The notes beneath the pieces were generated by a model. It saw nothing but the letters and a program-made list of their open reading frames with translations, was not told where the DNA came from and made no database searches. Positions 1-8,482 of a stretch of DNA of 64,000 bases are shown in pieces; position 1 is the stretch's first letter; every line of letters begins with the position of its first letter. The translations under genes and the position numbers were made by a program. Source of the DNA: Vibrio coralliirubri (lineage in GTDB: Bacteria > Pseudomonadota > Gammaproteobacteria > Enterobacterales > Vibrionaceae); NCBI RefSeq assembly GCF_024347375.1, contig NZ_AP025471.1:806001-870000 (forward strand), read 5' to 3'.

Positions 1-516
1 AGCTGAAAGATTGTTGTAGTGAGAAAAGGCTGCGGTCTGTGTGGATACAGTACTTTGAGGTGCATTATCCGTATTTCTTGATACCTTAATTAGAGCGCAA
101 GGTGCTTGTGGCTTAGTGCCTTCACCGTTAGAAATGAGAGCATCCATTTGAACCAGCGCATCGCTGTTTGGCAGTGCAGCGACGCCCACGACAGTACGTG
201 TTGGCAGGCTTTTGTGGAAGAAGCTTTTGTAAACTTCATCAATAGCATCGATATCAGAAATATTCTTAACGAAAACATGAATCTTCACGACATCATCCAT
301 AACATGGTCGATGCTTTCAACAATCGCTTTAATATTATTCAAACATTGTGTGGCTTGATCTTTAATATCACCGATGACTATTTCACCCGTTTTAGGTTCA
401 ATCGGAAGTTGAGCAGAAAAGTTATTATAATGAGAAAAAGCGACCGTTTGTGTAGATACAGAATTAATTGGTGCGTTTTCAGTGTTTCTTGAAATTTTAA
501 TGATATCGCTACTCAT
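1..516 (-). CDS. Tandem RidA/YjgF-family protein, C-terminus cut by window edge
   Basis: The minus strand is open from an ATG at 516 to the first base, 172 codons, with no stop. Residues about 6-140 form a complete RidA/YjgF/UK114 domain: the stretch PTRTVVGVAALP holds the Arg that binds the 2-imino acid in RidA. RidA enzymes hydrolyse reactive enamine/imine intermediates to 2-oxo acids in the cytosol. A second domain start follows: residues about 142-172 (LIKVSRNTDNAP, then TQTAAFSHYNN) repeat residues 6-36 (IIKISRNTENAP, then TQTVAFSHYNN) almost exactly, so this is a two-domain fusion and not the usual single 125-130-residue protein. The end is outside the window. Family call is firm; substrate is unknown. 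Confidence 0.8.
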   Translation of the reverse strand, partial: MSSDIIKISRNTENAPINSVSTQTVAFSHYNNFSAQLPIEPKTGEIVIGDIKDQATQCLNNIKAIVESIDHVMDDVVKIHVFVKNISDIDAIDEVYKSFFHKSLPTRTVVGVAALPNSDALVQMDALISNGEGTKPQAPCALIKVSRNTDNAPQSTVSTQTAAFSHYNNLSA

Positions 517-1229
517 CGGTATTATCCTTTTAATAAAATAGGTATACGTATTTATATTTAACAATCGTATTTGGAAGAATGATTAAAGTAGCGCCATGTT
601 AGTTTAATTGTTTTAGGAGAAACGTGATAACCGTCAGGCTATCACTTGACTATAAATCAGCACGTTACAGAATAATTAGTCACAACACGACTAAATATCC
701 GTAATACGAGCGCTAACCGAGTAATAAATTCTTTCTATTTTCAGATATATTCAACAATCATGAATACTCTCTCAGATAGAGTGAAGAATAATTTTAGTAA
801 TTTAGAAAGAATTTGATAGGTCGTTCACACTAAAGTTATTAAAAACCGCTTACTGACTGTATTGTTTGATTTTTATTCTTATATACGTGCATAAAGTCTT
901 AACCTAAATAACTAATTATTTTAGAGCGCTTTTACTATATAAATACATTAATAATAAATTAGAAATTCAAATACCAACATACTGAAATTACCTACAATTC
1001 AATACATTTGCTCATCTTGATTAACAAGGGAGTGATGTTCTCATAAGTTGTCCCTTTTCTAAGCCTGCTCTCAACAACAGCCGAAGTAAATAGCTCATAG
1101 TTGAAACATGTTATGCATCAGACAAATAACTCTTATGTTTCAAGGTCATTATCCAACATATGCCCACCAAGATAGTATGCACGCAACATGAAGATCACTT
1201 ATCGCTTCATAACGTTTAAATCTATTTGT
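517..1229. other. AT-rich intergenic region left of the insertion elements
   Basis: No gene that I can support. The stretch is AT-rich and should hold the promoter of the leftward RidA-like gene. On the minus strand between about 1150 and 1229 a short readable segment (RFKRYEAISDLHVAC) continues across the insertion junction into 3356-3420, but it meets a stop after about 40 codons; it may be a decayed coding remnant. Confidence 0.4.
1221..1229. repeat. Target-site duplication of the outer IS, left copy
   Basis: TCTATTTGT directly precedes the left terminal repeat of the outer element and recurs exactly at 3347-3355 after its right end. Nine bases is the duplication length made by IS903-group elements. 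Confidence 0.9.
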
Positions 1230-1675
1230 GGCTTTGTTGCGTAATTAAATTTAGAGATAGAGCCAACCCGTTTCGCTTGTTTCTTAGTCAATACGACAAG
1301 TTTCAGGCATACCTAACCCAGTAAGCTTGTTCAACGCTTTTATCATCGCGTAAGTTTCACCCACCTGGGCATTGTAATTTCTTAAGCTCAGTTTCCCTCC
1401 TAGCAACTGTTTAACTCGATACATCGCTGTTTCTGAGAGTGAACGTTTGTGGTATCCATACCGCTCTTTCCAATACTTATTTGAGTCGTATAATTTCTGG
1501 CAACCCACGGCGAGATTTCGAGGGTGACCACGCTCCCAGAAGGCAGCCCCTTCTCTTGGGGGAATAAGCGCAATAGCTCCCTTAATCTTAATAGCAGCGT
1601 GACACGCTCTCGTGTCGTAAGCGCCATCACCAGACACCTCAAGGATACTTCGGCGTGTTTGTTTCAGTAAGTTCG

Positions 1676-1684
1676 GGAGTACTT
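1676..1684. repeat. Target-site duplication of the inner IS, left copy
   Basis: GGAGTACTT lies immediately left of the inner element and recurs at 2739-2747. In the uninterrupted transposase gene this sequence is present once. Confidence 0.92.
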
Positions 1685-2738
1685 GGCTTTGTTGCGTAAT
1701 TCAATGGAACTAAATCAAGAACCTACGATCTGATCAGCTACCTCCACTCTATCTCGTAGTCCTATGCCTAAGCCTCGTTATAAAACAACCAACTGGAAGC
1801 AATACAACCGATCACTCATTAACCGTGGTTCTCTGACTTTTTGGATTGATGAAGAAGCAATAAGCGGATGGGCGCAAAGCAAACAGAATAAGCGCGGTAG
1901 GCCGCGTCGGTTCAGTGATTTAGCTATCACGACAGCACTCATGGTCAAACGAGTTTTTTCTATGCCATTGAGAGCGCTGCAAGGATTTATCGACTCGATA
2001 TTTAGGTTAGCCCATGTACCGTTAAGTTGTCCGCATTACACCTGCATCAGTCGTAGAGCCAAGCAAGTTGAGGTTTCATTTAAGACTAAAACGAGAGGAG
2101 CGATACAGCACCTAGCCATTGATGCTACTGGCCTTAAGGTTTATGGCGAAGGTGAATGGAAAGTCAAAAAACATGGGACGGATGGCAAGCGTAGAGTCTG
2201 GCGAAAGCTGCATATTGCAGTCGATACCAACACTCATGAGATCATTGCCGCCGAGCTAAGTTTATCGACGGTTACAGATGGAGAAGTACTCCCGAACTTA
2301 CTGAAACAAACACGCCGAAGTATCCTTGAGGTGTCTGGTGATGGCGCTTACGACACGAGAGCGTGTCACGCTGCTATTAAGATTAAGGGAGCTATTGCGC
2401 TTATTCCCCCAAGAGAAGGGGCTGCCTTCTGGGAGCGTGGTCACCCTCGAAATTTCGCCGTGGGTTGCCAGAAATTATACGACTCAAATAAGTATTGGAA
2501 AGAGCGGTATGGATACCACAAACGTTCACTCTCAGAAACAGCGATGTATCGAGTTAAACAGTTGCTAGGAGGGAAACTGAGCTTAAGAAATTACAATGCC
2601 CAGGTGGGTGAAACTTACGCGATGATAAAAGCGTTGAACAAGCTTACTGGGTTAGGTATGCCTGAAACTTGTCGTATTGACTAAGAAACAAGCGAAACGG
2701 GTTGGCTCTATCTCTAAATTTAATTACGCAACAAAGCC
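1685..2738 (+). mobile_element. Inner intact IS5-family (IS903-group) element, 1054 bp
   Basis: Complete element with terminal inverted repeats GGCTTTGTTGCGTAAT and one transposase gene, inserted in opposite orientation into a copy of itself, with a 9-bp duplication GGAGTACTT on each side. The intact duplication shows direct transposition, not recombination between copies. Confidence 0.95.
1764..2684 (+). CDS. IS5-family (IS903-group) DDE transposase
   Basis: This 306-residue protein is the transposase of the inner element and moves it by cutting at the terminal repeats and inserting with a 9-bp staggered cut. An N-terminal DUF772-like/helix-turn-helix region (KRGRPRRFSDLAI, residues about 43-55) precedes the DDE catalytic domain. 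Candidate catalytic residues are Asp in AIDATGLKVYG (about residue 119), Asp in SGDGAYDT (about 193) and Glu in SLSETAMYR (about 263). Length is normal for IS903-type transposases and the frame is intact, so the copy is probably active. No second gene is carried. The reverse frames inside it are shadows. Confidence 0.95.
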   Translation: MPKPRYKTTNWKQYNRSLINRGSLTFWIDEEAISGWAQSKQNKRGRPRRFSDLAITTALMVKRVFSMPLRALQGFIDSIFRLAHVPLSCPHYTCISRRAKQVEVSFKTKTRGAIQHLAIDATGLKVYGEGEWKVKKHGTDGKRRVWRKLHIAVDTNTHEIIAAELSLSTVTDGEVLPNLLKQTRRSILEVSGDGAYDTRACHAAIKIKGAIALIPPREGAAFWERGHPRNFAVGCQKLYDSNKYWKERYGYHKRSLSETAMYRVKQLLGGKLSLRNYNAQVGETYAMIKALNKLTGLGMPETCRID

Positions 2739-2747
2739 GGAGTACTT
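2739..2747. repeat. Target-site duplication of the inner IS, right copy
   Basis: GGAGTACTT, identical to 1676-1684, directly follows the right terminal repeat of the inner element. Confidence 0.92.
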
Positions 2748-3346
2748 CTCCATCTGTAACCGTCGATAAACTTAGCTCGGCGGCAATGATCTCATGAGTG
2801 TTGGTATCGACTGCAATATGCAGCTTTCGCCAGACTCTACGCTTGCCATCCGTCCCATGTTTTTTGACTTTCCATTCACCTTCGCCATAAACCTTAAGGC
2901 CAGTAGCATCAATGGCTAGGTGCTGTATCGCTCCTCTCGTTTTAGTCTTAAATGAAACCTCAACTTGCTTGGCTCTACGACTGATGCAGGTGTAATGCGG
3001 ACAACTTAACGGTACATGGGCTAACCTAAATATCGAGTCGATAAATCCTTGCAGCGCTCTCAATGGCATAGAAAAAACTCGTTTGACCATGAGTGCTGTC
3101 GTGATAGCTAAATCACTGAACCGACGCGGCCTACCGCGCTTATTCTGTTTGCTTTGCGCCCATCCGCTTATTGCTTCTTCATCAATCCAAAAAGTCAGAG
3201 AACCACGGTTAATGAGTGATCGGTTGTATTGCTTCCAGTTGGTTGTTTTATAACGAGGCTTAGGCATAGGACTACGAGATAGAGTGGAGGTAGCTGATCA
3301 GATCGTAGGTTCTTGATTTAGTTCCATTGAATTACGCAACAAAGCC

Positions 3347-3355
3347 TCTATTTGT
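3347..3355. repeat. Target-site duplication of the outer IS, right copy
   Basis: TCTATTTGT, identical to 1221-1229, directly follows the right terminal repeat of the outer element. Confidence 0.9.
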
Positions 3356-3381
3356 CGACCTCGAAGAGAGTTCAATATCAA

Positions 3382-3405
3382 TGATTAAACGAATGTGTTT
3401 AATCA
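3382..3405. promoter_or_regulatory. Inverted repeat upstream of the 3422 gene, operator-like
   Basis: TGATTAAAC and GTTTAATCA form a perfect 9-bp inverted repeat around a 6-base spacer, 17 bases before the GTG start at 3422. It could be a repressor site or an mRNA hairpin; no regulator can be named. The outer IS ends 26 bp upstream of it, so this repeat is part of the little native leader left. Confidence 0.35.
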
Positions 3406-3421
3406 ACTTGAGGATTAGAAA

Positions 3422-3856
3422 GTGAACAAAAGAACAAAACTGTTAAGCCTGAGCCTAGTCATGACCTCCCTCTCTGCTCTTGCTAGTGGTGGCTACATCA
3501 CAGACCCAACCACTCACATTTCATTCAATTACGACAACGTGACCCTTGAGGTTGCTCAGCAAGAACTTGCAACATGCCAAGGTGTTGCTGAGTCAACGCT
3601 GACAGCACCTACAGACACCAAGAAAGGAAGCGGCGTAAAAGGCGCAGCGAAAGGGGCGGCGGCTGGCGCTGCTGTTGGCGCTATCTCTGGTGGCTCTGGC
3701 TCTGACGCAGCCAAGACTGGCGCGGCGATTGGTGTGGTATCCGGCAGAGTTAGCGGCCGACGAGCAGGGACTCAGGCCGAAGAAGATAACAAAGCCATGT
3801 ATGCGACTGTGTTGAGAAACTGCATGATTGATAAGAAATACAACGCCCTGAACTAA
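3422..3856 (+). CDS. Glycine-zipper envelope protein, exported
   Basis: A 144-residue protein with an N-terminal signal peptide (KRTKLLSLSLVMTSLSALA, predicted cut after ALA near residue 22). Residues about 72-112 are a Gly/Ala-rich glycine zipper (GAAKGAAAGAAVGAISGG and a second GAAIGVVSG block), a motif that inserts in or packs against membranes and is typical of small envelope proteins. Two Cys (LATCQG and RNCMID) could form a disulfide in the periplasm. The start is GTG, chosen because GAGG lies about 8 bases before it. The next gene follows after 12 bases with a strong AAGGAG, so the two are co-transcribed. Function unknown. The outer IS element sits 66 bp upstream and may have displaced its promoter. 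Confidence 0.7.
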   Translation: MNKRTKLLSLSLVMTSLSALASGGYITDPTTHISFNYDNVTLEVAQQELATCQGVAESTLTAPTDTKKGSGVKGAAKGAAAGAAVGAISGGSGSDAAKTGAAIGVVSGRVSGRRAGTQAEEDNKAMYATVLRNCMIDKKYNALN

Positions 3857-3868
3857 GGAGATTCGGCA

Positions 3869-4393
3869 ATGACAAAGCTCATTAAAACAAGAGTGTTAGC
3901 AGCTCTATTAGCAGGGTTTTCCGCTCCCTCTATGGCTGATATTGCGTTCGGCTTGGGGTATCAGGAGGGTGATAAACTCTCATCTCAATACGTCGACCTG
4001 ATGTTTCGTGGTGACCTATTTGAGATTGGCGGTGAGTACCAGAACAGAAAGCGTGATGACCAACTAGAAGATTACGACCAAGACGCGATCAGTGAAGGCA
4101 TGGCGTTTTTAAAGGTAGGCGCAGGTTACAGCTTCCCGCTTAAACGCATCACGGTTCGCCCTTATTATAATTTCGGCATAGGTGGCGCTCAGCTCAGCGA
4201 CGAGGTTGATGACGCGGCCAACCCTGACGCAACCTATTTCAACGCCCTCGGTGTATCGACTAAATGGAAGTTTGCAGAGCTAAAAATGGAATGGAGAAAC
4301 TACCAAGTGGACAGCGGCGAGTCAGAGGGTGAGGATCTACCTTATGACATTGATGAGGATACGTTTAACGTCTCTATCGGCATGGCATTCTAG
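3869..4393 (+). CDS. Small outer-membrane beta-barrel protein
   Basis: A 174-residue protein with a signal peptide (residues 1-23, ending APSMA before DIAFGLGY). The mature part alternates short amphipathic strands such as DIAFGLGYQ, FLKVGAGYSF and VRPYYNFGIGG, and ends in Phe (VSIGMAF), the usual last residue of a barrel recognised by the BAM machinery. The size fits an eight-strand OmpW/OmpX-like porin fold. Acidic loops (EDYDQD, GESEGEDLPYDIDED) are probably extracellular. It lies 12 bp after the glycine-zipper gene and is preceded by AAGGAG, so the pair forms one envelope operon. I do not recognise a specific family. Confidence 0.65.
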   Translation: MTKLIKTRVLAALLAGFSAPSMADIAFGLGYQEGDKLSSQYVDLMFRGDLFEIGGEYQNRKRDDQLEDYDQDAISEGMAFLKVGAGYSFPLKRITVRPYYNFGIGGAQLSDEVDDAANPDATYFNALGVSTKWKFAELKMEWRNYQVDSGESEGEDLPYDIDEDTFNVSIGMAF

Positions 4394-4475
4394 CGATTGA
4401 TTTTATGGGGCTAAACAAACTCGTTAGAGCAGTGAAGCCTTCTACTTCCTCTCCCGCCAATCAACAATATAAAAA

Positions 4476-5360
4476 CTACACCGCTCTTGGAGTAGTATTG
4501 AAGTGGCGCTTAAATTCGCGGCTGAATTGGGATGGGCTCGAGTAGCCGACTCGGCGAGCAGCATCGCTGATGCGAAGGCCTTCTAGCTGAATCAGTTCTT
4601 TGGCTTTGTTGAGTCTTACCTTCTTCAAATATTGCAGTGGGGATTCAAACGTCACATTACGGAATGCATTGTGGAAGGCAGACACACTCATGTTTGCTTC
4701 GTCGGCAAGCGATTGAACGGTGATGGTTTGGTCGTACTCTTCATGCACTTTAGACAGCGCTTTGGCGACACGAGCGTAATGGCCATCATGATGAGCTAAA
4801 TCAAACAGCACACGCCCTTCTGAACCGGTTAATGCGCGGTAGACAATCTCTGTCACCATGGCATCGCCCAAGATGTTGGCTTCAATGTCGCAATGCAGCG
4901 TTTTGACCAACCGGGTAAAGCTCTCTAGCATTTGCTCTTCCATTGGCGTCGATTCTAAGCCACTCGAGTTCTGTTTGTGCTTATTACAATAACTTTCTAA
5001 AAAGCCTTGGTCTTCGAGCTTTTTGACTAAGCTATGCAAGCGTTGAGAATCAATGCTAATCGACAAGCCAAGCAATGGTTCACCATTAACAGGCAAGGCT
5101 TCGCACTCTAACGGCATTGGCACACCCACCACAAGATAATCACCCGCAGCGTAAGTCACTGGCCTTTCGCCAATGTAGATGTTCTTTTTACCCTGCCCGA
5201 GCATGATAATGCCAGACTGGTAAGTAAATGGCTGACGCTGATTCCCGCCACTGCTTCTATACAACCACACGCCGCTAATTTCAGTTTCTCTGATCCCTTC
5301 GAGATCATCCCAACCTTTGTGTTCTACATAAGACTGTAATAACTGAGCGAGTGTTTTCAT
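4476..5360 (-). CDS. AraC-family regulator, YqhC-like
   Basis: A 294-residue cytosolic transcription factor. The N-terminal part (residues about 20-175) resembles the AraC_N domain found in E. coli YqhC, and the C-terminal 95 residues hold the double AraC helix-turn-helix (QSLADEANMSVSAFHNAFR, then ISDAARRVGYSSPSQFSREF). E. coli YqhC activates yqhD in response to aldehydes; here the gene is divergent from a YqhD homologue with about 190 bp between them, which supports the same pairing. I place the start at MKTLAQ (5360); a longer frame to 5441 has no support and would begin in the promoter region. The aldehyde-sensing role is inference from family and neighbour. Confidence 0.82.
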   Translation of the reverse strand: MKTLAQLLQSYVEHKGWDDLEGIRETEISGVWLYRSSGGNQRQPFTYQSGIIMLGQGKKNIYIGERPVTYAAGDYLVVGVPMPLECEALPVNGEPLLGLSISIDSQRLHSLVKKLEDQGFLESYCNKHKQNSSGLESTPMEEQMLESFTRLVKTLHCDIEANILGDAMVTEIVYRALTGSEGRVLFDLAHHDGHYARVAKALSKVHEEYDQTITVQSLADEANMSVSAFHNAFRNVTFESPLQYLKKVRLNKAKELIQLEGLRISDAARRVGYSSPSQFSREFKRHFNTTPRAV

Positions 5361-5553
5361 AAGTGGCAACTTTCCATTCCAAGTGCTAAGAGTAAGTAAG
5401 CTAAAGCAGAGGAAGAATATCAAGTTTGTAGAAATAGGCAATTTATTTGGAGGAACAGCTCTTCATTGACCTAGATTACTGTACTAATATGCAAATATAG
5501 AAATTGAGCAATAAACCAAAATAACAAATTTCGCTTTACACAAGGAATCTCTG

Positions 5554-6702
5554 ATGCAATTTACTTACGTTAACCCTACTGTTATCCATTTCGGCCAAGG
5601 CCAAATCAACGCTATCAGCCAAGCGGTTGATACTTCGAAGAAAGTACTGGTCATCTACGGTGGCGGTTCAATCAAGAGCAACGGTGTTTACGACCAAGTT
5701 GTAGAATCTTTGAAAGATCACTCTTGGATTGAGTTCTCTGGCGTTGAAGCAAACCCTACAAAAGAGACGCTAGACAAAGCAGTCGCTCTTGTTAAAAAAG
5801 AAAACGTAGAGTTCATTATCGCTGTTGGCGGTGGTTCAGTAATCGACGGTTCTAAGTACGTTGCTGCAGCGGCTAAATATGACGGCGACGGTTGGGACAT
5901 CCTAACGGGCAAACACCAAGTAACCGAAGCGACGCCAATCGGTGCGGTACTGACACTTCCTGCGACAGGCTCTGAATCTAACATGGGCGCGGTAATCACG
6001 CGTAAAGCGACTCAAGAGAAGCTTGCTTTCCTTAACCCTGCAGTACAGCCTAAGTTTGCAGTTATGGACCCAGATGTAATGAAGTCTCTACCGGAACGCC
6101 AACTGATCAACGGTTTAGTTGATGCGTGGGTTCACGTATGTGAGCAATACATCACAATGCCAACAGACGCGATGGTTCAAGACGGTTACGCGGAAACACT
6201 GCTTAAGAACCTGCTTGTACTGGGTAAGCAATACGACGAGCGTGACAACGATGCATGGCGTGCAAACCTAATGTGGACTGCAAACCAAGCGCTTAACGGC
6301 CTGATTGGTACGGGTGTTCCTCAAGATTGGGCAACACACATGATTGGCCACGAATTCACAGCACTATGGCACGTAGACCACGCGCGCTCACTTGCGATTG
6401 TTCAACCTTCACTACTTCGTAACCAAATCGAAGCGAAACGTGGCAAGCTAGAGCAAATGGGTCGTAACGTATTTGGCCTAGAAGCGGGTGCTGATTTAGC
6501 AGAATGCACAATCGCTGCAATCGAAGCCTTCTACCACAGCCTAGACGTAGCAACCATGTTCGACGGCTACGAAACAAACAAAGCAACGGCGATTGACAAT
6601 GTTGTCGCTCAACTTGAATCACACGGCTACCTACAACTTGGCGAGAACCAAGCAATCACGCCAGAGAAAACACGTGAGATTCTAGAGTCTGCGATTCACT
6701 AA
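5554..6702 (+). CDS. yqhD: NADPH-dependent aldehyde reductase / iron-type alcohol dehydrogenase (YqhD-like)
   Basis: A 382-residue group III alcohol dehydrogenase; E. coli YqhD has 387. It reduces short and reactive aldehydes to alcohols with NADPH in the cytosol, detoxifying products of lipid peroxidation and glyoxal-like compounds. The nucleotide-binding loop is AVGGGSVIDGSKY (residues about 91-103). The metal site is visible as Asp in DAWVHVCEQ, and His in MIGHEFTALWHVDHARS. A canonical AAGGA lies before the ATG. It is monocistronic: a strong terminator follows at 6799-6827. It diverges from the YqhC-like regulator, its likely activator. Physiological substrate not visible. Confidence 0.9.
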   Translation: MQFTYVNPTVIHFGQGQINAISQAVDTSKKVLVIYGGGSIKSNGVYDQVVESLKDHSWIEFSGVEANPTKETLDKAVALVKKENVEFIIAVGGGSVIDGSKYVAAAAKYDGDGWDILTGKHQVTEATPIGAVLTLPATGSESNMGAVITRKATQEKLAFLNPAVQPKFAVMDPDVMKSLPERQLINGLVDAWVHVCEQYITMPTDAMVQDGYAETLLKNLLVLGKQYDERDNDAWRANLMWTANQALNGLIGTGVPQDWATHMIGHEFTALWHVDHARSLAIVQPSLLRNQIEAKRGKLEQMGRNVFGLEAGADLAECTIAAIEAFYHSLDVATMFDGYETNKATAIDNVVAQLESHGYLQLGENQAITPEKTREILESAIH

Positions 6703-6798
6703 GAATCGGGAAAAAGAAAGAAAACAAAGATAGTGATCATACAAAGATGAATTTTCACATCTGACTGAACCCATTACTTTTTTCTTTCGTACAACAGA

Positions 6799-6827
6799 AG
6801 CAGCGTTCATTTTGGGCGCTGCTTTTT
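6799..6827 (+). terminator. Rho-independent terminator after yqhD-like gene
   Basis: AGCAGCG (6799-6805) pairs with CGCTGCT (6817-6823), followed by TTTT. It closes the aldehyde-reductase transcript. Confidence 0.8.
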
Positions 6828-6926
6828 AATTTGCCCTACAAGATGCTATTAAATTCTCATAAGTCCCTAATTTTATGTGCAATCATATTTCTATATTGTT
6901 AAGGTAAACCTGTCTCTTTACTAGGT

Positions 6927-7673
6927 ATGAACAACGATTTGAACAATCTCAAGGAAATGGTTAAGTTTAAGTCACTTAACAAGTGGTATGGTGATTTTCA
7001 TGCCCTGAAGGATATCGATTTAAATATTGAACAAGGAGAGATAGTGGTGATTTGCGGGCCGTCTGGTTCGGGTAAATCAACCTTGATCCGTTGCATCAAT
7101 CAGCTAGAACCTTTCGAAAGTGGCGAACTTTCCGTGCTAGAGCAAGTGCTCCCGAGTAAGTTCAACACACCGGGCCAAGTCGGAATGGTGTTTCAGCACT
7201 TTCATTTATTCCCCCATCTTACCGTGCTTGAGAACCTAACTCTTTCTCCAATTCGTACGCTGAAAAAAAGCAAACAAGAAGCCGAAAAGATAGCAATGCA
7301 CTATCTCGAGCGTGTGCACATTGCAGAACAAGCCAACAAATACCCAGTGCAACTTTCTGGCGGCCAGCAACAACGTGTGGCTATCGCCCGTTCTCTGTGT
7401 ATGAAGCCGGAATTACTCTTATTCGATGAACCCACTTCAGCGCTTGATCCGGAGATGATCAACGAAGTGCTCGATGTGATGGTTGAACTGGCGAGCGAAG
7501 GCATCACCATGGTGTGTGTCACCCACGAAATGGGCTTTGCAAAACAAGTGGCCGACCGCGTTATCTTCATGGATGAAGGACAAATTGTGGAATCGAATAC
7601 TCCACAAGCGCTCTTTGAAAACCCTCAACATGAACGTACTCAAGCGTTCCTAAATCAGATCCTGACTTATTGA
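6927..7673 (+). CDS. Polar amino-acid ABC transporter, ATP-binding subunit
   Basis: A 248-residue GlnQ/HisP-type ATPase that powers uptake through the two permeases encoded downstream. All motifs are canonical: Walker [10 protein letters not shown] (about residues 44-52), Q-loop [11 protein letters not shown], signature LSGGQQQR, Walker [13 protein letters not shown] and the switch His in CVTHEMGF. It is first in a four-gene operon (ATPase, permease, binding protein, permease) and ends in a TGATG overlap with the first permease. The ATG at 6927 has only a weak ribosome site; the in-frame ATG at 6957 has AAGGA too close. No operator recognised upstream. Confidence 0.9.
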   Translation: MNNDLNNLKEMVKFKSLNKWYGDFHALKDIDLNIEQGEIVVICGPSGSGKSTLIRCINQLEPFESGELSVLEQVLPSKFNTPGQVGMVFQHFHLFPHLTVLENLTLSPIRTLKKSKQEAEKIAMHYLERVHIAEQANKYPVQLSGGQQQRVAIARSLCMKPELLLFDEPTSALDPEMINEVLDVMVELASEGITMVCVTHEMGFAKQVADRVIFMDEGQIVESNTPQALFENPQHERTQAFLNQILTY

Positions 7674-8470
7674 TGTTGATTAGAATTATTAAACCCGTCC
7701 TTTCCGCTCTAATACAAATAGTTGTACTGGTGGCTGCGGTTGTTTGGATTCTCGATTCTGGCGCACAAACCATGGGATACAGCTGGCAATGGGAGCGCGT
7801 GCCGGACTATATTGCTTTCTATGAAGATGGCGAATGGTGGCCTGCTGAATTAGTCGAAGGGCTGTTGGTTACTATCAATATCTCGTTGATTTCTTTGGTC
7901 GCGACACTGATCATTGGTTTAACGACGGCGCTATTGAGAAACTCAAATTCTGTGGTTGGACGCACCTTAGCCACCAGCTATGTTGAGTTGATTCGTAACA
8001 CGCCGTTATTAGTACAAATCTATTTGCTCTATTTTGTGTTTGGCCCCGTTCTAGGGCTGGATCGTTTTAGCACTGCCGTTTTAGCCTTGGCACTTTTCCA
8101 AGGTGCTTACACCGCCGAAATCTTCCGTGCTGGTTTAAATGGTATTGCGAGAGGACAATTTGAAGCAGCTCAATCTTTGGGTTTATCAAAGACCTATACT
8201 TACTGGGATGTGATTCTTCCTCAGGTGGTGCAACGCACCTTGCCACCTTTGACTAATGAAGTGATCTCTCTTATCAAAAACTCTTCGATTGTGAGTGTCA
8301 TGGCTATCTTTGACCTAACAACCGAAGCCAGAAACATCGTTTCTGAAACCGCGATGCCATTTGAGATTTGGTTCTCTGTGGCGATCATTTATCTTGCACT
8401 TACACTTTCACTTTCTGCCGTTGCAGCTTGGCTTGAGCATAAGCTCGGAGCTAACTGGCGAACACAATAA
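7673..8470 (+). CDS. Polar amino-acid ABC transporter permease 1
   Basis: A 265-residue HisM/GltJ-type inner-membrane permease. A first membrane segment (VLSALIQIVVLVAAVVWIL, residues about 9-27) is followed by the EAA-containing core with segments near residues 60-85, 97-125 and 230-250. The ABC-coupling motif is seen as EAAQSLGLSKTYTYWDVILP. The ATG at 7673 overlaps the upstream stop (TGATG), giving translational coupling; a TTG one codon earlier is less likely. It pairs with the permease at 9413 to make the membrane channel. Substrate is some polar or acidic amino acid, not resolvable from sequence alone. Confidence 0.87.
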   Translation: MLIRIIKPVLSALIQIVVLVAAVVWILDSGAQTMGYSWQWERVPDYIAFYEDGEWWPAELVEGLLVTINISLISLVATLIIGLTTALLRNSNSVVGRTLATSYVELIRNTPLLVQIYLLYFVFGPVLGLDRFSTAVLALALFQGAYTAEIFRAGLNGIARGQFEAAQSLGLSKTYTYWDVILPQVVQRTLPPLTNEVISLIKNSSIVSVMAIFDLTTEARNIVSETAMPFEIWFSVAIIYLALTLSLSAVAAWLEHKLGANWRTQ

Positions 8471-8482
8471 GGATTTATCAGC

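Larger units (their letters stand above)
1284..3267 (-). pseudogene. Transposase of the outer IS, split by nested insertion
   Basis: The N-terminal part runs from the ATG at 3267 down to about 2739 (about 176 codons) and the C-terminal part from about 1684 to 1284. The two parts join to the same IS5-family DDE transposase as the inner copy; in the retained C-terminal part only one residue differs (HPRNLAV here, HPRNFAV in the inner copy). The break falls in the codons for GEVLPN, between the first and second catalytic Asp, so neither part can be active. The near identity says both insertions are recent. Confidence 0.92.
1230..3346 (-). mobile_element. Outer IS5-family (IS903-group) element, interrupted by a second copy
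   Basis: The ends are inverted copies of GGCTTTGTTGCGTAAT, and the element is flanked by the 9-bp duplication TCTATTTGT. After removing the inner copy (1685-2738) and its extra 9-bp duplication, 1054 bp remain, exactly the length of the inner copy. The transposase reads leftwards and is split by the insertion. GGCTTTGTTG ends and 9-bp duplications are those of IS903 relatives. The element landed 66 bp upstream of the gene that starts at 3422. Confidence 0.93.

Noticed and set aside
106..492. Plus-strand open frame of 128 codons at the left edge
   Set aside because: It lies antisense within the RidA-like gene, which has clear family motifs and a duplicated domain; the plus frame has no recognisable features.
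1400..2568. Short 80-codon frames seen twice inside the two IS copies
   Set aside because: Both are the same alternative frame of the transposase gene, without its own start signal; IS903-group elements have a single gene.
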